Shown one piece after another: positions 26,068 through 35,002 of a stretch of 64,000 nucleotides of DNA. The notes below the pieces were generated by a model that made no database searches, was not told the DNA's origin, and was given only the letters and a program-made list of their open reading frames with translations. Both the position numbers and the translations under genes were made by a program. Source of the DNA: Sphingobium sp. (GTDB taxonomy: Bacteria; Pseudomonadota; Alphaproteobacteria; Sphingomonadales; Sphingomonadaceae); contig JALCRK010000002.1 of the NCBI GenBank assembly GCA_022652485.1, positions 106,781 to 170,780 on the forward strand. The letters run 5' to 3'. Positions within the stretch are counted from its first letter, which is position 1; every line of letters starts with the position of its first letter.

Positions 26068-26927
26068 AGCTCGTCCGTTTCCGCAATCGCGCCGGAGTGC
26101 CCGCAGCAGGCATAGTGGTGGACGACGGAATTGTCGAAATTGGGCTGCACCTGCCCTCCGCACCGTTGGACACGCCCCGGCTCATTGCGGATTGGCCGCA
26201 ATGGTCAAGCCGCCTCGCCGCTCTCGCGGATATGGCGCCGGACCATGCCATCGGGGCGGTGGAGCTCCTTACCCCCTCGCCCGAACCGGAGAAGATCCTC
26301 TGCCTCGGCCTCAATTATCGGGACCATGCGGAAGAGGTCGGCCTGCCCTTGCCCGAGGCCCAGCTGTGGTTCTCCAAGACGAACAACACGCTTTCCGCGC
26401 ACGCCCGCCCCATAATGCAGCCTCTGGTCTCGCAGCAGCTGGATCATGAGGCGGAGCTGGTGGTGGTGATCGGCAAGACGTGTCGGCATGTTGCGCGCGA
26501 AGCCGTGGACGATGTGATTTTTGGCTATGCCGTGGGGCATGATGTCAGCGTGCGAGACTGCCAGATGGCGACATCCCAGTTCCTGCTGGGCAAATGTTTC
26601 GATGGCCACGCCCCGGTCGGCCCCTGGATCGTTACGGCGGACGAATTCCGCCCGGCCGCGCAACGCATTCGCTGCATCGTCAACGGCGAGGTCCGGCAGG
26701 ATTCGAACATCGGCAACATGGTGTTCGGTATCTACGCGATGATCGAACATATCAGCCGGTTCATGACCCTGAAGCCCGGCGATCTCGTGTTCACAGGGAC
26801 GCCCGCCGGGGTAGGCATGGGCGCCAAACCTCCCAGATGGCTTTTGCCCGGTGATCGGGTCCGCATCGAAATCGAAGGTATCGGTTCGATCGAAAATCAT
26901 GTGGTCCCCGAAGCAGAACTGATGTGA
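26064..26927 (+). CDS. Fumarylacetoacetate hydrolase (FAH) family protein
   Basis: The 287-residue protein has the FAH C-terminal fold with the metal ligands in DHEAELVVVIG (Glu pair) and GHDVSVRD (Asp), the family start ILCLGLNYRDHAEEVG and FTGTPAGVGMG. Members hydrolyse C-C bonds of 1,3-diketo acids or hydrate or decarboxylate 2-oxo acids. Here it could split a ring-cleavage product made by the monooxygenase. AGGAGGAAC precedes the ATG, which overlaps the MFS stop. Confidence 0.9.
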   Translation: MKLVRFRNRAGVPAAGIVVDDGIVEIGLHLPSAPLDTPRLIADWPQWSSRLAALADMAPDHAIGAVELLTPSPEPEKILCLGLNYRDHAEEVGLPLPEAQLWFSKTNNTLSAHARPIMQPLVSQQLDHEAELVVVIGKTCRHVAREAVDDVIFGYAVGHDVSVRDCQMATSQFLLGKCFDGHAPVGPWIVTADEFRPAAQRIRCIVNGEVRQDSNIGNMVFGIYAMIEHISRFMTLKPGDLVFTGTPAGVGMGAKPPRWLLPGDRVRIEIEGIGSIENHVVPEAELM

Positions 26928-26936
26928 GGCGCCGAT

Positions 26937-28094
26937 ATGGCTAAAACGAAATTACGGATCGCTCTCGAAGATGGGGACCACGGCAGCTTCGCCGCGGGGG
27001 ATGCCCTTGCGCCAGACCTCGCCATCATCTCCGCAACCACGGAAGAGCTTCTCGCCGAAGCCGCGAACGGGCGCATGTTTGTGCTCGTGGGCAACCGCGA
27101 TGGAAGCGGCGGCGCCGCTCTCGTTCAGCCCGCCCAGATGACAACACCGGAATCGGTCAATTTCATGGCGAAGCAGGCGCGCGGGCTGATCTCCCTCGCG
27201 TTGCCCGCCGGGCGGATCGAAGCCCTTGGCTTATCCACGATGGGCGAGGGAAGCGGAGATGAGGAGAGGACCCACTACACCGTCTCCATCGAGGCGCGGG
27301 ATGGCGTGACGACCGGCATCTCCGCAGCAGACCGCGCGCACACGATCGCCGTGGCGGTGAACACCGTGAATCCGGACGCCATCGTCACGCCAGGCCATGT
27401 TTTCCCGATCTCGGTGCGTGAGGGCGGCGTGCTGGTGAGATCCGGATTTGCCGAGGCGGGCGTCGATATCAGCCGTCTTGCCGGACTGAACCCTTCCGCC
27501 ACCATCTGCCACATCATGAACATGACAGGCGATGTCGCAACCGGAGTTGATGTCGCGGCGATGGCGCAGGAGCACGGCCTGAAGGTCGGATCGATCGGCG
27601 ACCTCATCGCCTATCGTCGCCGGTATGACCACCTTGTGAGCTATCGGGGCCAGACCGAGCTGGACAGCGAGCATGGCGGCACATGGTCCATGAAAGTATA
27701 TTTGAACAAGGTTGACGGATCGGAGCATATCGTTCTCCAGAAAGGCGAGATCACTTCGCCGACGCTGGTGCGCGTCCATGTGCTCTCCGCCTTCATGGAC
27801 GTTCTTGCTGAACGGAGCGCGGCCGGCAATCAACTCCATCGGGCCATGGATGTCATTGGCGAACGGGGCTGCGGCGTAATCGTCGCGCTGAGGGATATTG
27901 TCAGTACGCCGCTTTCGGAAATGGTGGAGCGCCATCGGGAGCGCCTCTCGATGGAAATCAAGGACTACGGTATCGGCGCTCAAATTCTGGCTGACCTTGG
28001 CGTGGCGGAAATGGAGATGTTGAGCAATTCCAACCGCTCCTATGTCGCGCTGGAAGGATACGGCCTCACAATTTCGAAAATCACGCCATTCTGA
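26937..28094 (+). CDS. RibBA-like protein with degenerate catalytic sites
   Basis: The 385-residue protein aligns with DHBP synthase/GTP cyclohydrolase II. Residues 75-215 keep NFMAKQARGLISLAL, GVTTGISAADRAHTI, TPGHVFPISVREGGVLVRSG and LKVGSIGDLIAYRR. The acidic DDEDRENEGD-type metal motif of DHBP synthase is replaced by VGNRDGSGGAAL (about residues 50-61), and the GTP cyclohydrolase cysteine cluster is absent from the second domain. So neither activity is expected by the usual rules. Its place, beside a flavin monooxygenase, suggests a flavin-supply origin. Confidence 0.8.
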   Translation: MAKTKLRIALEDGDHGSFAAGDALAPDLAIISATTEELLAEAANGRMFVLVGNRDGSGGAALVQPAQMTTPESVNFMAKQARGLISLALPAGRIEALGLSTMGEGSGDEERTHYTVSIEARDGVTTGISAADRAHTIAVAVNTVNPDAIVTPGHVFPISVREGGVLVRSGFAEAGVDISRLAGLNPSATICHIMNMTGDVATGVDVAAMAQEHGLKVGSIGDLIAYRRRYDHLVSYRGQTELDSEHGGTWSMKVYLNKVDGSEHIVLQKGEITSPTLVRVHVLSAFMDVLAERSAAGNQLHRAMDVIGERGCGVIVALRDIVSTPLSEMVERHRERLSMEIKDYGIGAQILADLGVAEMEMLSNSNRSYVALEGYGLTISKITPF

Positions 28095-28182
28095 GCCGGA
28101 GCACAAGCCTCGTGCCGCGCGGCGGCGCGAGAAAAAGACACATAGTCATCTCATCTGAAATTCAATCATGGGGGTAATCCAA

Positions 28183-29523
28183 ATGTCCACGCGCAAGAAA
28201 ATGGCTCTCGTCGCCTTTCTTCAGGCCCAGAATTGTACAAACCTTCCTTCGTCCTGGCGTCACCCGAAGGCCGAACTCGATTTTCTGTCGCCCGGTTATT
28301 ACAGCCGCATCGGCAAGGTTCTCGAAGAAGGGAAGTTTCACCTCGCCTTCTTTGACGATCGCCTTGCCATACCCGATATTTACCAGGCGAACGCCGCGGC
28401 CACGCTCCGCGAGGGCATCCGCGCGGTAAAGCTGGATCCCATGATCTGCGCCACCGCCCTGGGCTATGCGACACGGTCGCTCGGCATCGGTGTCACCTAT
28501 TCCACCACCTATTACGAACCGTTTCATGTTGCCCGCACCTTTGCGACGCTCGATCACATGACCGGGGGCAGGGCGGCCTGGAACGTCGTTACCTCGCTCA
28601 ACGGGGCGGAGGCCGCCAATTTCGGACGCGAGATCATTGGCCATGATCTGCGCTATGACCGCGCGGACGAGTTCATCGAAGTCGTGCAGGGCCATTGGCG
28701 CAGCTGGGACGACGATGCCCTGGTGCTCGATCGCGCCTCCGGCCTCTTCGCCGATGACAGCAAGGTCAGGGCGCTGGCGTTCGAAGGCGAATATTTCCGT
28801 TCCGCCGGTCCCTTCACGGTCCCCCGTTCGCCGCAGGGCGAGCCTGTCCTCATTCAGGCGGGCCAGAGCGGCAGGGGCAAACAGTTCGCGGCGCGCTGGG
28901 GCGATCTCGTCTTCGTCATCTATCCCAACCTCGATCTGGGCCGGAAGCAATATGGGGAGTTCAAGTCCTATCTGGCGAATTCGGGGCGCGACCCGGACTC
29001 TGTGCGCGTCGCCCCCGCGATCTATACGATTGTCGGGCGCAGCAATGCCGAAGCCGAGGATATGCGTGCGGAAATCGAGGCATTGGCAAAGCCCATCGAT
29101 GGCCTGGTTCTTCTCTCGGAGGTTCTCAACTTCGATTTTGCCAGCAAGGGATATGACGAGCCGTTCACCACGGACGAACTGAACGGCATCTCCGGAATTC
29201 AGGCCTTCCGCGACAGGGTCATCACCCTGAGCGGGCGCGCGAATCCGACCGTGCGGGATTTCGTCGAATTCACGCGACGCGGCACGATCAACGAATTCCC
29301 CGTTTTCGCAGGCGATGCAAAGACGGTTGCCGACCAGATGGAGGAGTGGCTCGGCTCAGCCTGCGACGGCTTCGTCATCGCCGGCACCCACGCACCGGGA
29401 TCCTATGAGGATTTCGTGGCCCATGTCGTCCCGGAACTCCAGCGCCGCGACCTTTTCCGTACCGAATATCAAGGAACGACATTGCGCTCGAACCTGGGGC
29501 TCGACCGACCCAAGGTCGGATGA
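28183..29523 (+). CDS. LLM-class FMN-dependent monooxygenase, NtaA/SnaA/DszA family
   Basis: The 446-residue bacterial luciferase-like protein has the long form typical of NtaA/SnaA/DszA enzymes: an N-terminal KKMALVAFLQAQNCTNLP, GKFHLAFFDDRLAIPD, VTYSTTYYEPFHVARTFATL, TGGRAAWNVVTSLN and PQGEPVLIQAGQSGRGKQFA. The family uses reduced FMN from a partner reductase (here 24007) to oxygenate and cleave C-N, C-S or ring bonds. The start at 28183 follows GGGGGT by 8 nt; an ATG at 28168 is possible. It is the last gene of the MFS operon and probably the key oxidising step of the island. Confidence 0.92.
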   Translation: MSTRKKMALVAFLQAQNCTNLPSSWRHPKAELDFLSPGYYSRIGKVLEEGKFHLAFFDDRLAIPDIYQANAAATLREGIRAVKLDPMICATALGYATRSLGIGVTYSTTYYEPFHVARTFATLDHMTGGRAAWNVVTSLNGAEAANFGREIIGHDLRYDRADEFIEVVQGHWRSWDDDALVLDRASGLFADDSKVRALAFEGEYFRSAGPFTVPRSPQGEPVLIQAGQSGRGKQFAARWGDLVFVIYPNLDLGRKQYGEFKSYLANSGRDPDSVRVAPAIYTIVGRSNAEAEDMRAEIEALAKPIDGLVLLSEVLNFDFASKGYDEPFTTDELNGISGIQAFRDRVITLSGRANPTVRDFVEFTRRGTINEFPVFAGDAKTVADQMEEWLGSACDGFVIAGTHAPGSYEDFVAHVVPELQRRDLFRTEYQGTTLRSNLGLDRPKVG

Positions 29524-29543
29524 ATAGCGGAGACACGCCTGGC

Positions 29544-29681
29544 GTGGCCCTTTCAGCCGGATCTGCAAGGGCCACCTGTTTGAATGCCCGGCATGGCGCA
29601 ACGGATTCTCCCGCTGCGCCAACCCGCCTTGGCTCAGGCGGACAGAATCAGGTCACGGTCCAATCCTTGATTCTACCGTGA
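29544..29681. terminator. Two hairpins between convergent operons
   Basis: GTGGCCC (29544-29550) pairs with GGGCCAC (29569-29575), and TCACGGT (29653-29659) pairs with ACCGTGA (29675-29681). They lie between the stops of the forward monooxygenase operon and the reverse lyase operon and probably end both transcripts. No gene is seen in 29524-29718. Confidence 0.5.
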
Positions 29682-29718
29682 TGGCCTGACTGTGGAATTT
29701 TCGATTCCGTTGGATCCG

Positions 29719-30654
29719 TTATGGCAGCTTGAGGGGATCCTGAATGCGCGCCGACGGATCGTAACGCTGCCGATACTCCTCTGGCGAGGCATATAGGCTG
29801 TCGAGACGCTTCATATCGGCAAGGCCGGTAAACTCCGACCAGTCGGCGACCGGCGAGCCGGGCAGCGTCGCGGCGAATTCGCGGGCCGCATCAAGTTTCC
29901 GTTCGGCCAGATCGTCGAAATACCGCATCATCGCCAGCGCGGCGGCACGCAGCGGATCAACCTGACCGATCGCGGCTATATCGAACCCGGCCGCTCGTAT
30001 TTGCGAGAGCGACATGTCGTCCGGCAACTTGGTGAGGCAGCGATGCGGAGCAGATACCTCCTTGCCGACCTTGTTCATGATGTCTGACGTGTAGCACCCG
30101 GAGATGAAAGATCCCTGCGCTCCCGCTTCGGCAAACTTGTTTGCACGATCGATCGCGGCATTGATGCCCAGTGTCCAGAGCGCGTCGGTGCGTGCGACAA
30201 TGAGGAAGTTGTCATCCTTCCGCGCGTCCGCGGCCGCCTTTATCTTCCCCACGGCCTCGTCCTCGGAAACCACGAGCGTGCTGTTTCCGACCGGCGTCCG
30301 ATGGCTGAACTGATCGTCGATCTGCAATCCCGCGGCGCCCGCCGCCTCCATTGCCCGAACCGTCCGCATCGCGCTGAAATAGTTTCCAAAGCCGTCATCC
30401 GCGTCGACCAGAACGGCAACGGAGGAGGTGGCGACAATATGCCGGAGCACCGATTCCATGTCGCTCGCCGTGACCACTCCGGCATCCGGAAGCCCCAGAT
30501 ATGCGGCCGCGACCGCAGATCCGCCCAGCCAGACAGCCTCAAAGCCAGCCCTTTCCGCCAGCTGCGCCGACAAGGCATCCCAGATCACCGGGGTGAGCAG
30601 CGGTTCGGTCGTGGCCGCCCGAAGACTTGCCGTAAGATCCTGGCCTCGCGACAC
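29719..30654 (-). CDS. Isocitrate lyase/PEP mutase superfamily protein
   Basis: The 311-residue barrel has DADDGFGN (metal-binding Asp pair), GLQIDDQFSHRTP and VARTDALWTLGINAAIDRA, as in the PEP mutase/ICL superfamily. It lacks the KKCGH catalytic loop of isocitrate and methylisocitrate lyases; the related segment is VSEDEAVGKIKAA. Candidates are an oxaloacetate decarboxylase-like or 2,3-dimethylmalate-lyase-like activity. GTG at 30654 follows GGAGGAGGC, which decides the start inside a much longer open frame. It is the last gene of the five-gene reverse operon. Confidence 0.88.
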   Translation of the reverse strand: MSRGQDLTASLRAATTEPLLTPVIWDALSAQLAERAGFEAVWLGGSAVAAAYLGLPDAGVVTASDMESVLRHIVATSSVAVLVDADDGFGNYFSAMRTVRAMEAAGAAGLQIDDQFSHRTPVGNSTLVVSEDEAVGKIKAAADARKDDNFLIVARTDALWTLGINAAIDRANKFAEAGAQGSFISGCYTSDIMNKVGKEVSAPHRCLTKLPDDMSLSQIRAAGFDIAAIGQVDPLRAAALAMMRYFDDLAERKLDAAREFAATLPGSPVADWSEFTGLADMKRLDSLYASPEEYRQRYDPSARIQDPLKLP

Positions 30655-30701
30655 GCCTGCCTCCTCCTTGATATCAAATGATGCTGCGCAATGGCCTGCA
30701 A

Positions 30702-31493
30702 TCAATCGGTGCGATCCAGCACGCGGCTCTGATGGGTTATGCCCGCGCGATCCTTCCCGCCGTCCGCGAGAAGCTCTTCCCCATTCACGTAGCGCCCGTC
30801 GTCCGAGGCGAGGAAAAGGATGGGCCCGGCCATATCGCGCGGAGACCCCAGCGACGCGATATATTTCTTGGTGCGCTCGGATTCCATGTCCGCGCCCCAG
30901 CCCCTGATCGCTTCGACCAGAAGAGGCGTCCGCACGCTTCCCGGCATCACGACATTGCACCGAACCGGATAGCCATTGTCCCGGCAATGCGTGGCAATCG
31001 ATCGGGTCATGCCGTGGACCGCGGCCTTTGCCGCCGCGTAGGGCATCGGAACCGAATATCCGAACATGGCGGCGCAGGAGGAGATATTGATGATCGAGCC
31101 ATTTCCGCTCTTCACCATCTCCGGCAGGGAATATTTGCTGCCCAGGAACGCGCCATCGGCATGGACGGCGAACATCTCGTGCCACTGGTCGAGCGTGGTG
31201 GTCTCGATATTGGTCATAATGCCGTAGCCAGCGCAATTGACGAGAATGTTAAGGCCTCCAAACGCGGCCACCGTGCCGGATACCACACGCTTCCAGTCAT
31301 CCTCCGAACGGACATCCAGCTCCATGAAGTGCGCCCGATCACCCAGCTGGGCGGCCAGAGCATTCCCCATAGCCTCATTTCTGTCCGCGATGACGACATT
31401 ACAGCCCTCTTCGATGAAGAGCTTGACGGTCGCTTCGCCAATGCCGCTGGCACCGCCCGTGACGATAGCGGTTCTGCCTTCGAGACGCCCCAT
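30702..31493 (-). CDS. SDR-family oxidoreductase
   Basis: The 263-residue protein is a classical SDR with TGGASGIG (residues 12-19), the NCAGYGIM loop and a complete active site: ISSCAAM serine and YAAAK (Tyr and Lys). It is likely to oxidise or reduce a hydroxy or keto group of a pathway intermediate. GGAGGAGG lies 6 nt before the ATG at 31493. It sits between the CitE-like and PEP mutase-like genes of the reverse operon. Confidence 0.9.
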   Translation of the reverse strand: MGRLEGRTAIVTGGASGIGEATVKLFIEEGCNVVIADRNEAMGNALAAQLGDRAHFMELDVRSEDDWKRVVSGTVAAFGGLNILVNCAGYGIMTNIETTTLDQWHEMFAVHADGAFLGSKYSLPEMVKSGNGSIINISSCAAMFGYSVPMPYAAAKAAVHGMTRSIATHCRDNGYPVRCNVVMPGSVRTPLLVEAIRGWGADMESERTKKYIASLGSPRDMAGPILFLASDDGRYVNGEELLADGGKDRAGITHQSRVLDRTD

Positions 31494-31583
31494 TAAAACC
31501 TCCTCCTTCCGAAGATCATGAATGACCAAGTTCAAGATACGCAACCATCGGCATGGGATCCATGCGAGACCCTCCGGGCCCGA

Positions 31584-32456
31584 TCAGGCTCCTTCGGCGT
31601 CTATGGCATTCTGGATCGCCAGAATACGCCGCGCCTCCACGAGATGAAGCCGCTCGACCATCTTGCCCTCGACACTGATGGCGCCCTTGTTCGCATTCTC
31701 CGGAAGATCGAAGGCGGAGATCACCGCCCTCGCCCAGTCCAATCGATCCAGCGAGGGCGAAAACGCGGCATTACAGCTATCGATCTGGCGAGGATGTATG
31801 AGTGTCTTGCCATCGAACCCGAATTCGACTCCCTGTCGGCACTGTTCGGCAAAACCATCCGCATCGTTGAGATCGTTGAACACGCCATCCAATATGCCAA
31901 GCCCATAGGCGCGCGCCGCCGCCACGGAAAGGCTGAGCGCGGAGAGAAACGGTGTTCGCGCGGGCGTGAGAGCGGCGCCCATCTCCTTGGCCAGATCGTT
32001 CGTCCCCATGACGAACAGGGACAGGCGGGATTCGCGGGAAGCCGCCGCAATTTCGTCCAGGCGGAACAGGCAGCGCGCGGTCTCGATCATGGCCCAGAGA
32101 CTCGTGCCGGCGGGAGCGTGGTTCATCAATTGGTGATAGCGCTCTATGTCGCTCCGGTCATTGACCTTGGGAACGAGCACGGCGGCGGGGCCACAGGCGG
32201 CCACGGCATCCATATCCGCCGCTCCCCAGGGCGTATCGAGACCGTTGACGCGAACGACCAGTTCGGCGCGCCCGAAACCGCCCTGACGCACAGCCTCGAC
32301 CACCTGCGCCCTCGCCTGATCCTTCATATCCGGCGCAACCGAATCCTCAAGGTCCAGGATAATCACATCGCTCGGCAATGTGCGGGCCTTTTCCAGCGCG
32401 CGCATATTGGAAGCGGGCAGATAAAGAGCGCTACGACGCGGGCGGATTTCTATCAT
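31584..32456 (-). CDS. CitE-like CoA-ester lyase (HpcH/HpaI family)
   Basis: The 290-residue protein belongs to the HpcH/HpaI-CitE group: PRRSALYLPASNMRALEKA, VIILDLEDSVAPDMK with the acidic metal ligand, VVRVNGLDTPWG, AMIETARCLFRLDEI and LIHPRQIDSCN. Relatives split or form malyl-CoA, beta-methylmalyl-CoA or citramalyl-CoA. It is one of two such genes in the operon (the other is at 33776). The ATG at 32456 follows AGGGA closely. Confidence 0.88.
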   Translation of the reverse strand: MIEIRPRRSALYLPASNMRALEKARTLPSDVIILDLEDSVAPDMKDQARAQVVEAVRQGGFGRAELVVRVNGLDTPWGAADMDAVAACGPAAVLVPKVNDRSDIERYHQLMNHAPAGTSLWAMIETARCLFRLDEIAAASRESRLSLFVMGTNDLAKEMGAALTPARTPFLSALSLSVAAARAYGLGILDGVFNDLNDADGFAEQCRQGVEFGFDGKTLIHPRQIDSCNAAFSPSLDRLDWARAVISAFDLPENANKGAISVEGKMVERLHLVEARRILAIQNAIDAEGA

Positions 32457-32582
32457 GTCCCTGTTTTCTTTCGCATTGGTTCCGAACAATGAAATGGCAC
32501 CAGTATCGGAGGGGAGTGGTGTGACGGGATCGCATTGTGGGGGCGGGCGTCCCTCTATCTCTCTCTCCGAGACCGGATCGGG

Positions 32583-33779
32583 CTAAATAATGCCTTCCGT
32601 TTTCAATCGCTCCATCTCGGCGCCGGACAAGCCCAGAAGCCCCTGGAAAACCTGGTCGTTCCCGTTTCCAAGCGAAGGGCCGGCATTATAAAGACCGGGA
32701 GGGGTTCTGGAGAGCCTCGGCAACGGCGCGGGCAACGTGATCGGCCCAATGCGGGGATCGTCGAGGGTCACGAGATTCTCTCGCGCCCGGTATTGCGGAT
32801 CCTCGAATATGTCGCTGATCGACATTAGCTTGCTGCACGGCATCTCTTCGGCAGCGCAACGCTCCAGCAACTGCTGGACCGGCAGGCTTGCGGCCCACTC
32901 CGTGACTATGGCGCTTACCTCCTCACGGTGCTCATTGCGTCCCGTTATGGAGCTGTAGCGCGCATCTGTCGCCAGATCGGGCCGTTTCATGGCCCGGGTC
33001 AATCGTTCCCACATGCGATCGTTGGAACAGGCAAGGGCGATGAAATGGCCGTCCGCGGTGCGATAATGACTATGGGGCACGATGTTGACGGTATCCGCTC
33101 CCATCCGCTCCCTTTGAAAGCCTGTCTTTGAATATACCGGCGCTATTTCATCAAGCACCCGGAAGATCGATTCATACAGCGCGACATCGACCTGCTGCCC
33201 CTTGCCGGAGGTTTCCGCCTCGCGCAGTGCCACGAGGACGCCGATCGCTCCGAACATGCCGGACATATAATCGGCCAGCGACGTCGAACCCGGCACCACC
33301 GGAATGCGATCCGGCTCGCCGGAAAGATACGCCAGTCCGCTAAATGCATGAGCTATCCGCGCGAAACCCGGCAACGACCTGTTCGGCCCCGTCTGTCCAT
33401 AGGCGCTCACGCTCAACATGACGAGTTTGGGATTGATCCTGGACAGTTCCTCATATCCCAGCCCCCAGCGATCCAGCGTGCCGGGCCGGAAATTCTCGAG
33501 CACGACGTCGGACTGCGCCACCAGCTTCCGGAAAAGCGCGGCGCCCTCCGGTTTGCGCAGGTCAAGCGTGGCGGATTTCTTGTTACGCGCCTCGCTCAGC
33601 CAGACATAGGTATCGCCGCACTCGCTCAATGTACCGAACTTGCGCAGCGAATCCCCGCCGCCTGGCTGCTCGATCTTGATGACATCGGCACCGAAATCGG
33701 CCAGGATCGTTCCGCAGAAGGGCGCCGCCAGAAACGTGGCGATGTCCAGAACCCTGATGTCGGCAAGCGGCCCCGTCAT
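32583..33779 (-). CDS. CaiB/BaiF family CoA-transferase
   Basis: The 398-residue class III CoA-transferase starts with LADIRVLDIATFLAAPFCG, has VIKIEQPGGGDSLRKFG, and the catalytic Asp lies in STSLADYMSGMFGA. The family moves CoA between dicarboxylic, aromatic or bile acids. Next to CitE-like lyases it recalls mesaconyl-CoA or itaconyl-CoA transferases; that is inference. It overlaps the upstream CitE-like gene by ATGA. Confidence 0.92.
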   Translation of the reverse strand: MTGPLADIRVLDIATFLAAPFCGTILADFGADVIKIEQPGGGDSLRKFGTLSECGDTYVWLSEARNKKSATLDLRKPEGAALFRKLVAQSDVVLENFRPGTLDRWGLGYEELSRINPKLVMLSVSAYGQTGPNRSLPGFARIAHAFSGLAYLSGEPDRIPVVPGSTSLADYMSGMFGAIGVLVALREAETSGKGQQVDVALYESIFRVLDEIAPVYSKTGFQRERMGADTVNIVPHSHYRTADGHFIALACSNDRMWERLTRAMKRPDLATDARYSSITGRNEHREEVSAIVTEWAASLPVQQLLERCAAEEMPCSKLMSISDIFEDPQYRARENLVTLDDPRIGPITLPAPLPRLSRTPPGLYNAGPSLGNGNDQVFQGLLGLSGAEMERLKTEGII

Positions 33780-34768
33780 GCAATTTCGCCGACCGCTTGC
33801 GAAGCGACTTGCGCCCGGCGCAGGATCTTGTCCGCCAGTTTTACATGCGCGCGATCAATTAGCACCCCACCCATACCGATTGCCCCCTGCCCCTCAGCAG
33901 CCGCCACGTCCATTTTTCGAATGATCTCGTTCGCCCATTCAATTTGCTTCGACGTCGGCAGGAATACTTCATTGGCGATCTCCACTTGCGAAGGATGGAT
34001 CGCCCATTTCCCCTCGAAACCAAGCGCCCGCGCCCTCATGCAGGCAGCCCGGTATCCGTCCTTGTCGCCATAATCGGCATACGGCCCGTCAATGGGTCGC
34101 AAACCATAAGCGCGGCAGGCATTCGCGATCCGGGCCAGCGCGAAATGCCACTGATCGTTCCAATGGCGGGCCACATTGCCGTCTTCCCGCGCCAGAACCG
34201 CATAATCGCCATTCGCGGCACCGAACACCGTGTCGAAATTTTCCAGCTCGATCGAATAGTCACCCGCTCCGAAAATCATGCCTTCCAGACGCGGGGAGGC
34301 CGCAGCGATCGATTCCACATTCGCCAGCCCCTTGGTTGTCTCGATCAGGATCTCGATGCCAATCGGCTTCGGGCGGGGGTGGATCATCTCGATGGCGGTG
34401 AGCAGCCGGTCGAGAAAGACAACGTCCGCCGCGGTTTCCACCTTGGGGAGCAGGATCATGTCCAACCGCGGGCATTGCGCGACCGCCAATATGTCCTCCA
34501 GCGCCCACTGCGTGGCCAGACCATTGACCCGGACCGATACAATCTTCGTGCCCCAATCCACCTCGTTAAGACCCTGAACGGCCTTGATGCGCCCCTCGTC
34601 GCGCTTGTTGGGCGCCACCGCATCTTCGAGATCGATAAAGAGCGAGTCCGCCGGGCCACGCGCCGCCTTCGGGAAAAAATGCTCCGATGTCGCGGGCACA
34701 GCCAGCTCTGAACGCTGGAGACGACTTTCCTCAGGGAGCGTCATAGGTTTCAACATTTCCTTGTTCAT
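33776..34768 (-). CDS. CitE-like CoA-ester lyase, long form
   Basis: The 330-residue protein opens the reverse five-gene operon. It has RSELAVPATSEHFFPKAA, FIDLEDAVAPNKRDEGR with the conserved acidic residues, VSVRVNGLATQWALED, LLPKVETAADVV, EILIETTKGLANVESI and WAIHPSQVEIANEVF. This long form is closest to citryl/malyl/citramalyl-CoA lyases. GAGGGGGC lies 5 nt before the ATG at 34768. Operator site 6 lies 25 bp upstream. Confidence 0.9.
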   Translation of the reverse strand: MNKEMLKPMTLPEESRLQRSELAVPATSEHFFPKAARGPADSLFIDLEDAVAPNKRDEGRIKAVQGLNEVDWGTKIVSVRVNGLATQWALEDILAVAQCPRLDMILLPKVETAADVVFLDRLLTAIEMIHPRPKPIGIEILIETTKGLANVESIAAASPRLEGMIFGAGDYSIELENFDTVFGAANGDYAVLAREDGNVARHWNDQWHFALARIANACRAYGLRPIDGPYADYGDKDGYRAACMRARALGFEGKWAIHPSQVEIANEVFLPTSKQIEWANEIIRKMDVAAAEGQGAIGMGGVLIDRAHVKLADKILRRAQVASQAVGEIA

Positions 34769-34792
34769 CGTTGCCCCCTCATAGATCAAAAT

Positions 34793-34826
34793 TTCATTGT
34801 ATAGAAGATAATTTCTACATTCAGAA
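34793..34826. promoter_or_regulatory. Paired 14-bp operator (site 6)
   Basis: TTCATTGTATAGAA (34793-34806) and TTCTACATTCAGAA (34813-34826) are 20 bp apart and end 25 bp before the first CitE-like gene of the reverse operon. Both are near-perfect TTCnn-N4-nnGAA palindromes. The rest of 34832-35002 shows no gene. Confidence 0.65.
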
Positions 34827-35002
34827 TACAATTATCGATCGCTGTCGATGCCTGACGTCAGGGCGATGCAGACTGAAAGGCCTCCGGCGCGCACGCCGAG
34901 AACCCGGTCCAAAGCCCGGTGCGATGGCATTAGCGACCCTGTCTGGCGGTTATGCGTGCGCCCCCTGGACGGCGACGCGGCGCATCATGACCGAAGCGAT
35001 AA

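Noticed and set aside
26937..28094. Identification as a ring-opening cyanuric acid/barbiturate amidohydrolase
   Set aside because: The motifs match DHBP synthase/GTP cyclohydrolase II (TGISAADRA, TPGHVFPISVREGGVL), not the barbiturase family.
29719..31236. The PEP mutase-like gene as a 505-residue fusion protein
   Set aside because: The first 190 or so residues are antisense or out-of-frame to the SDR gene, and a GTG with a strong ribosome site at 30654 gives a normal-length protein.
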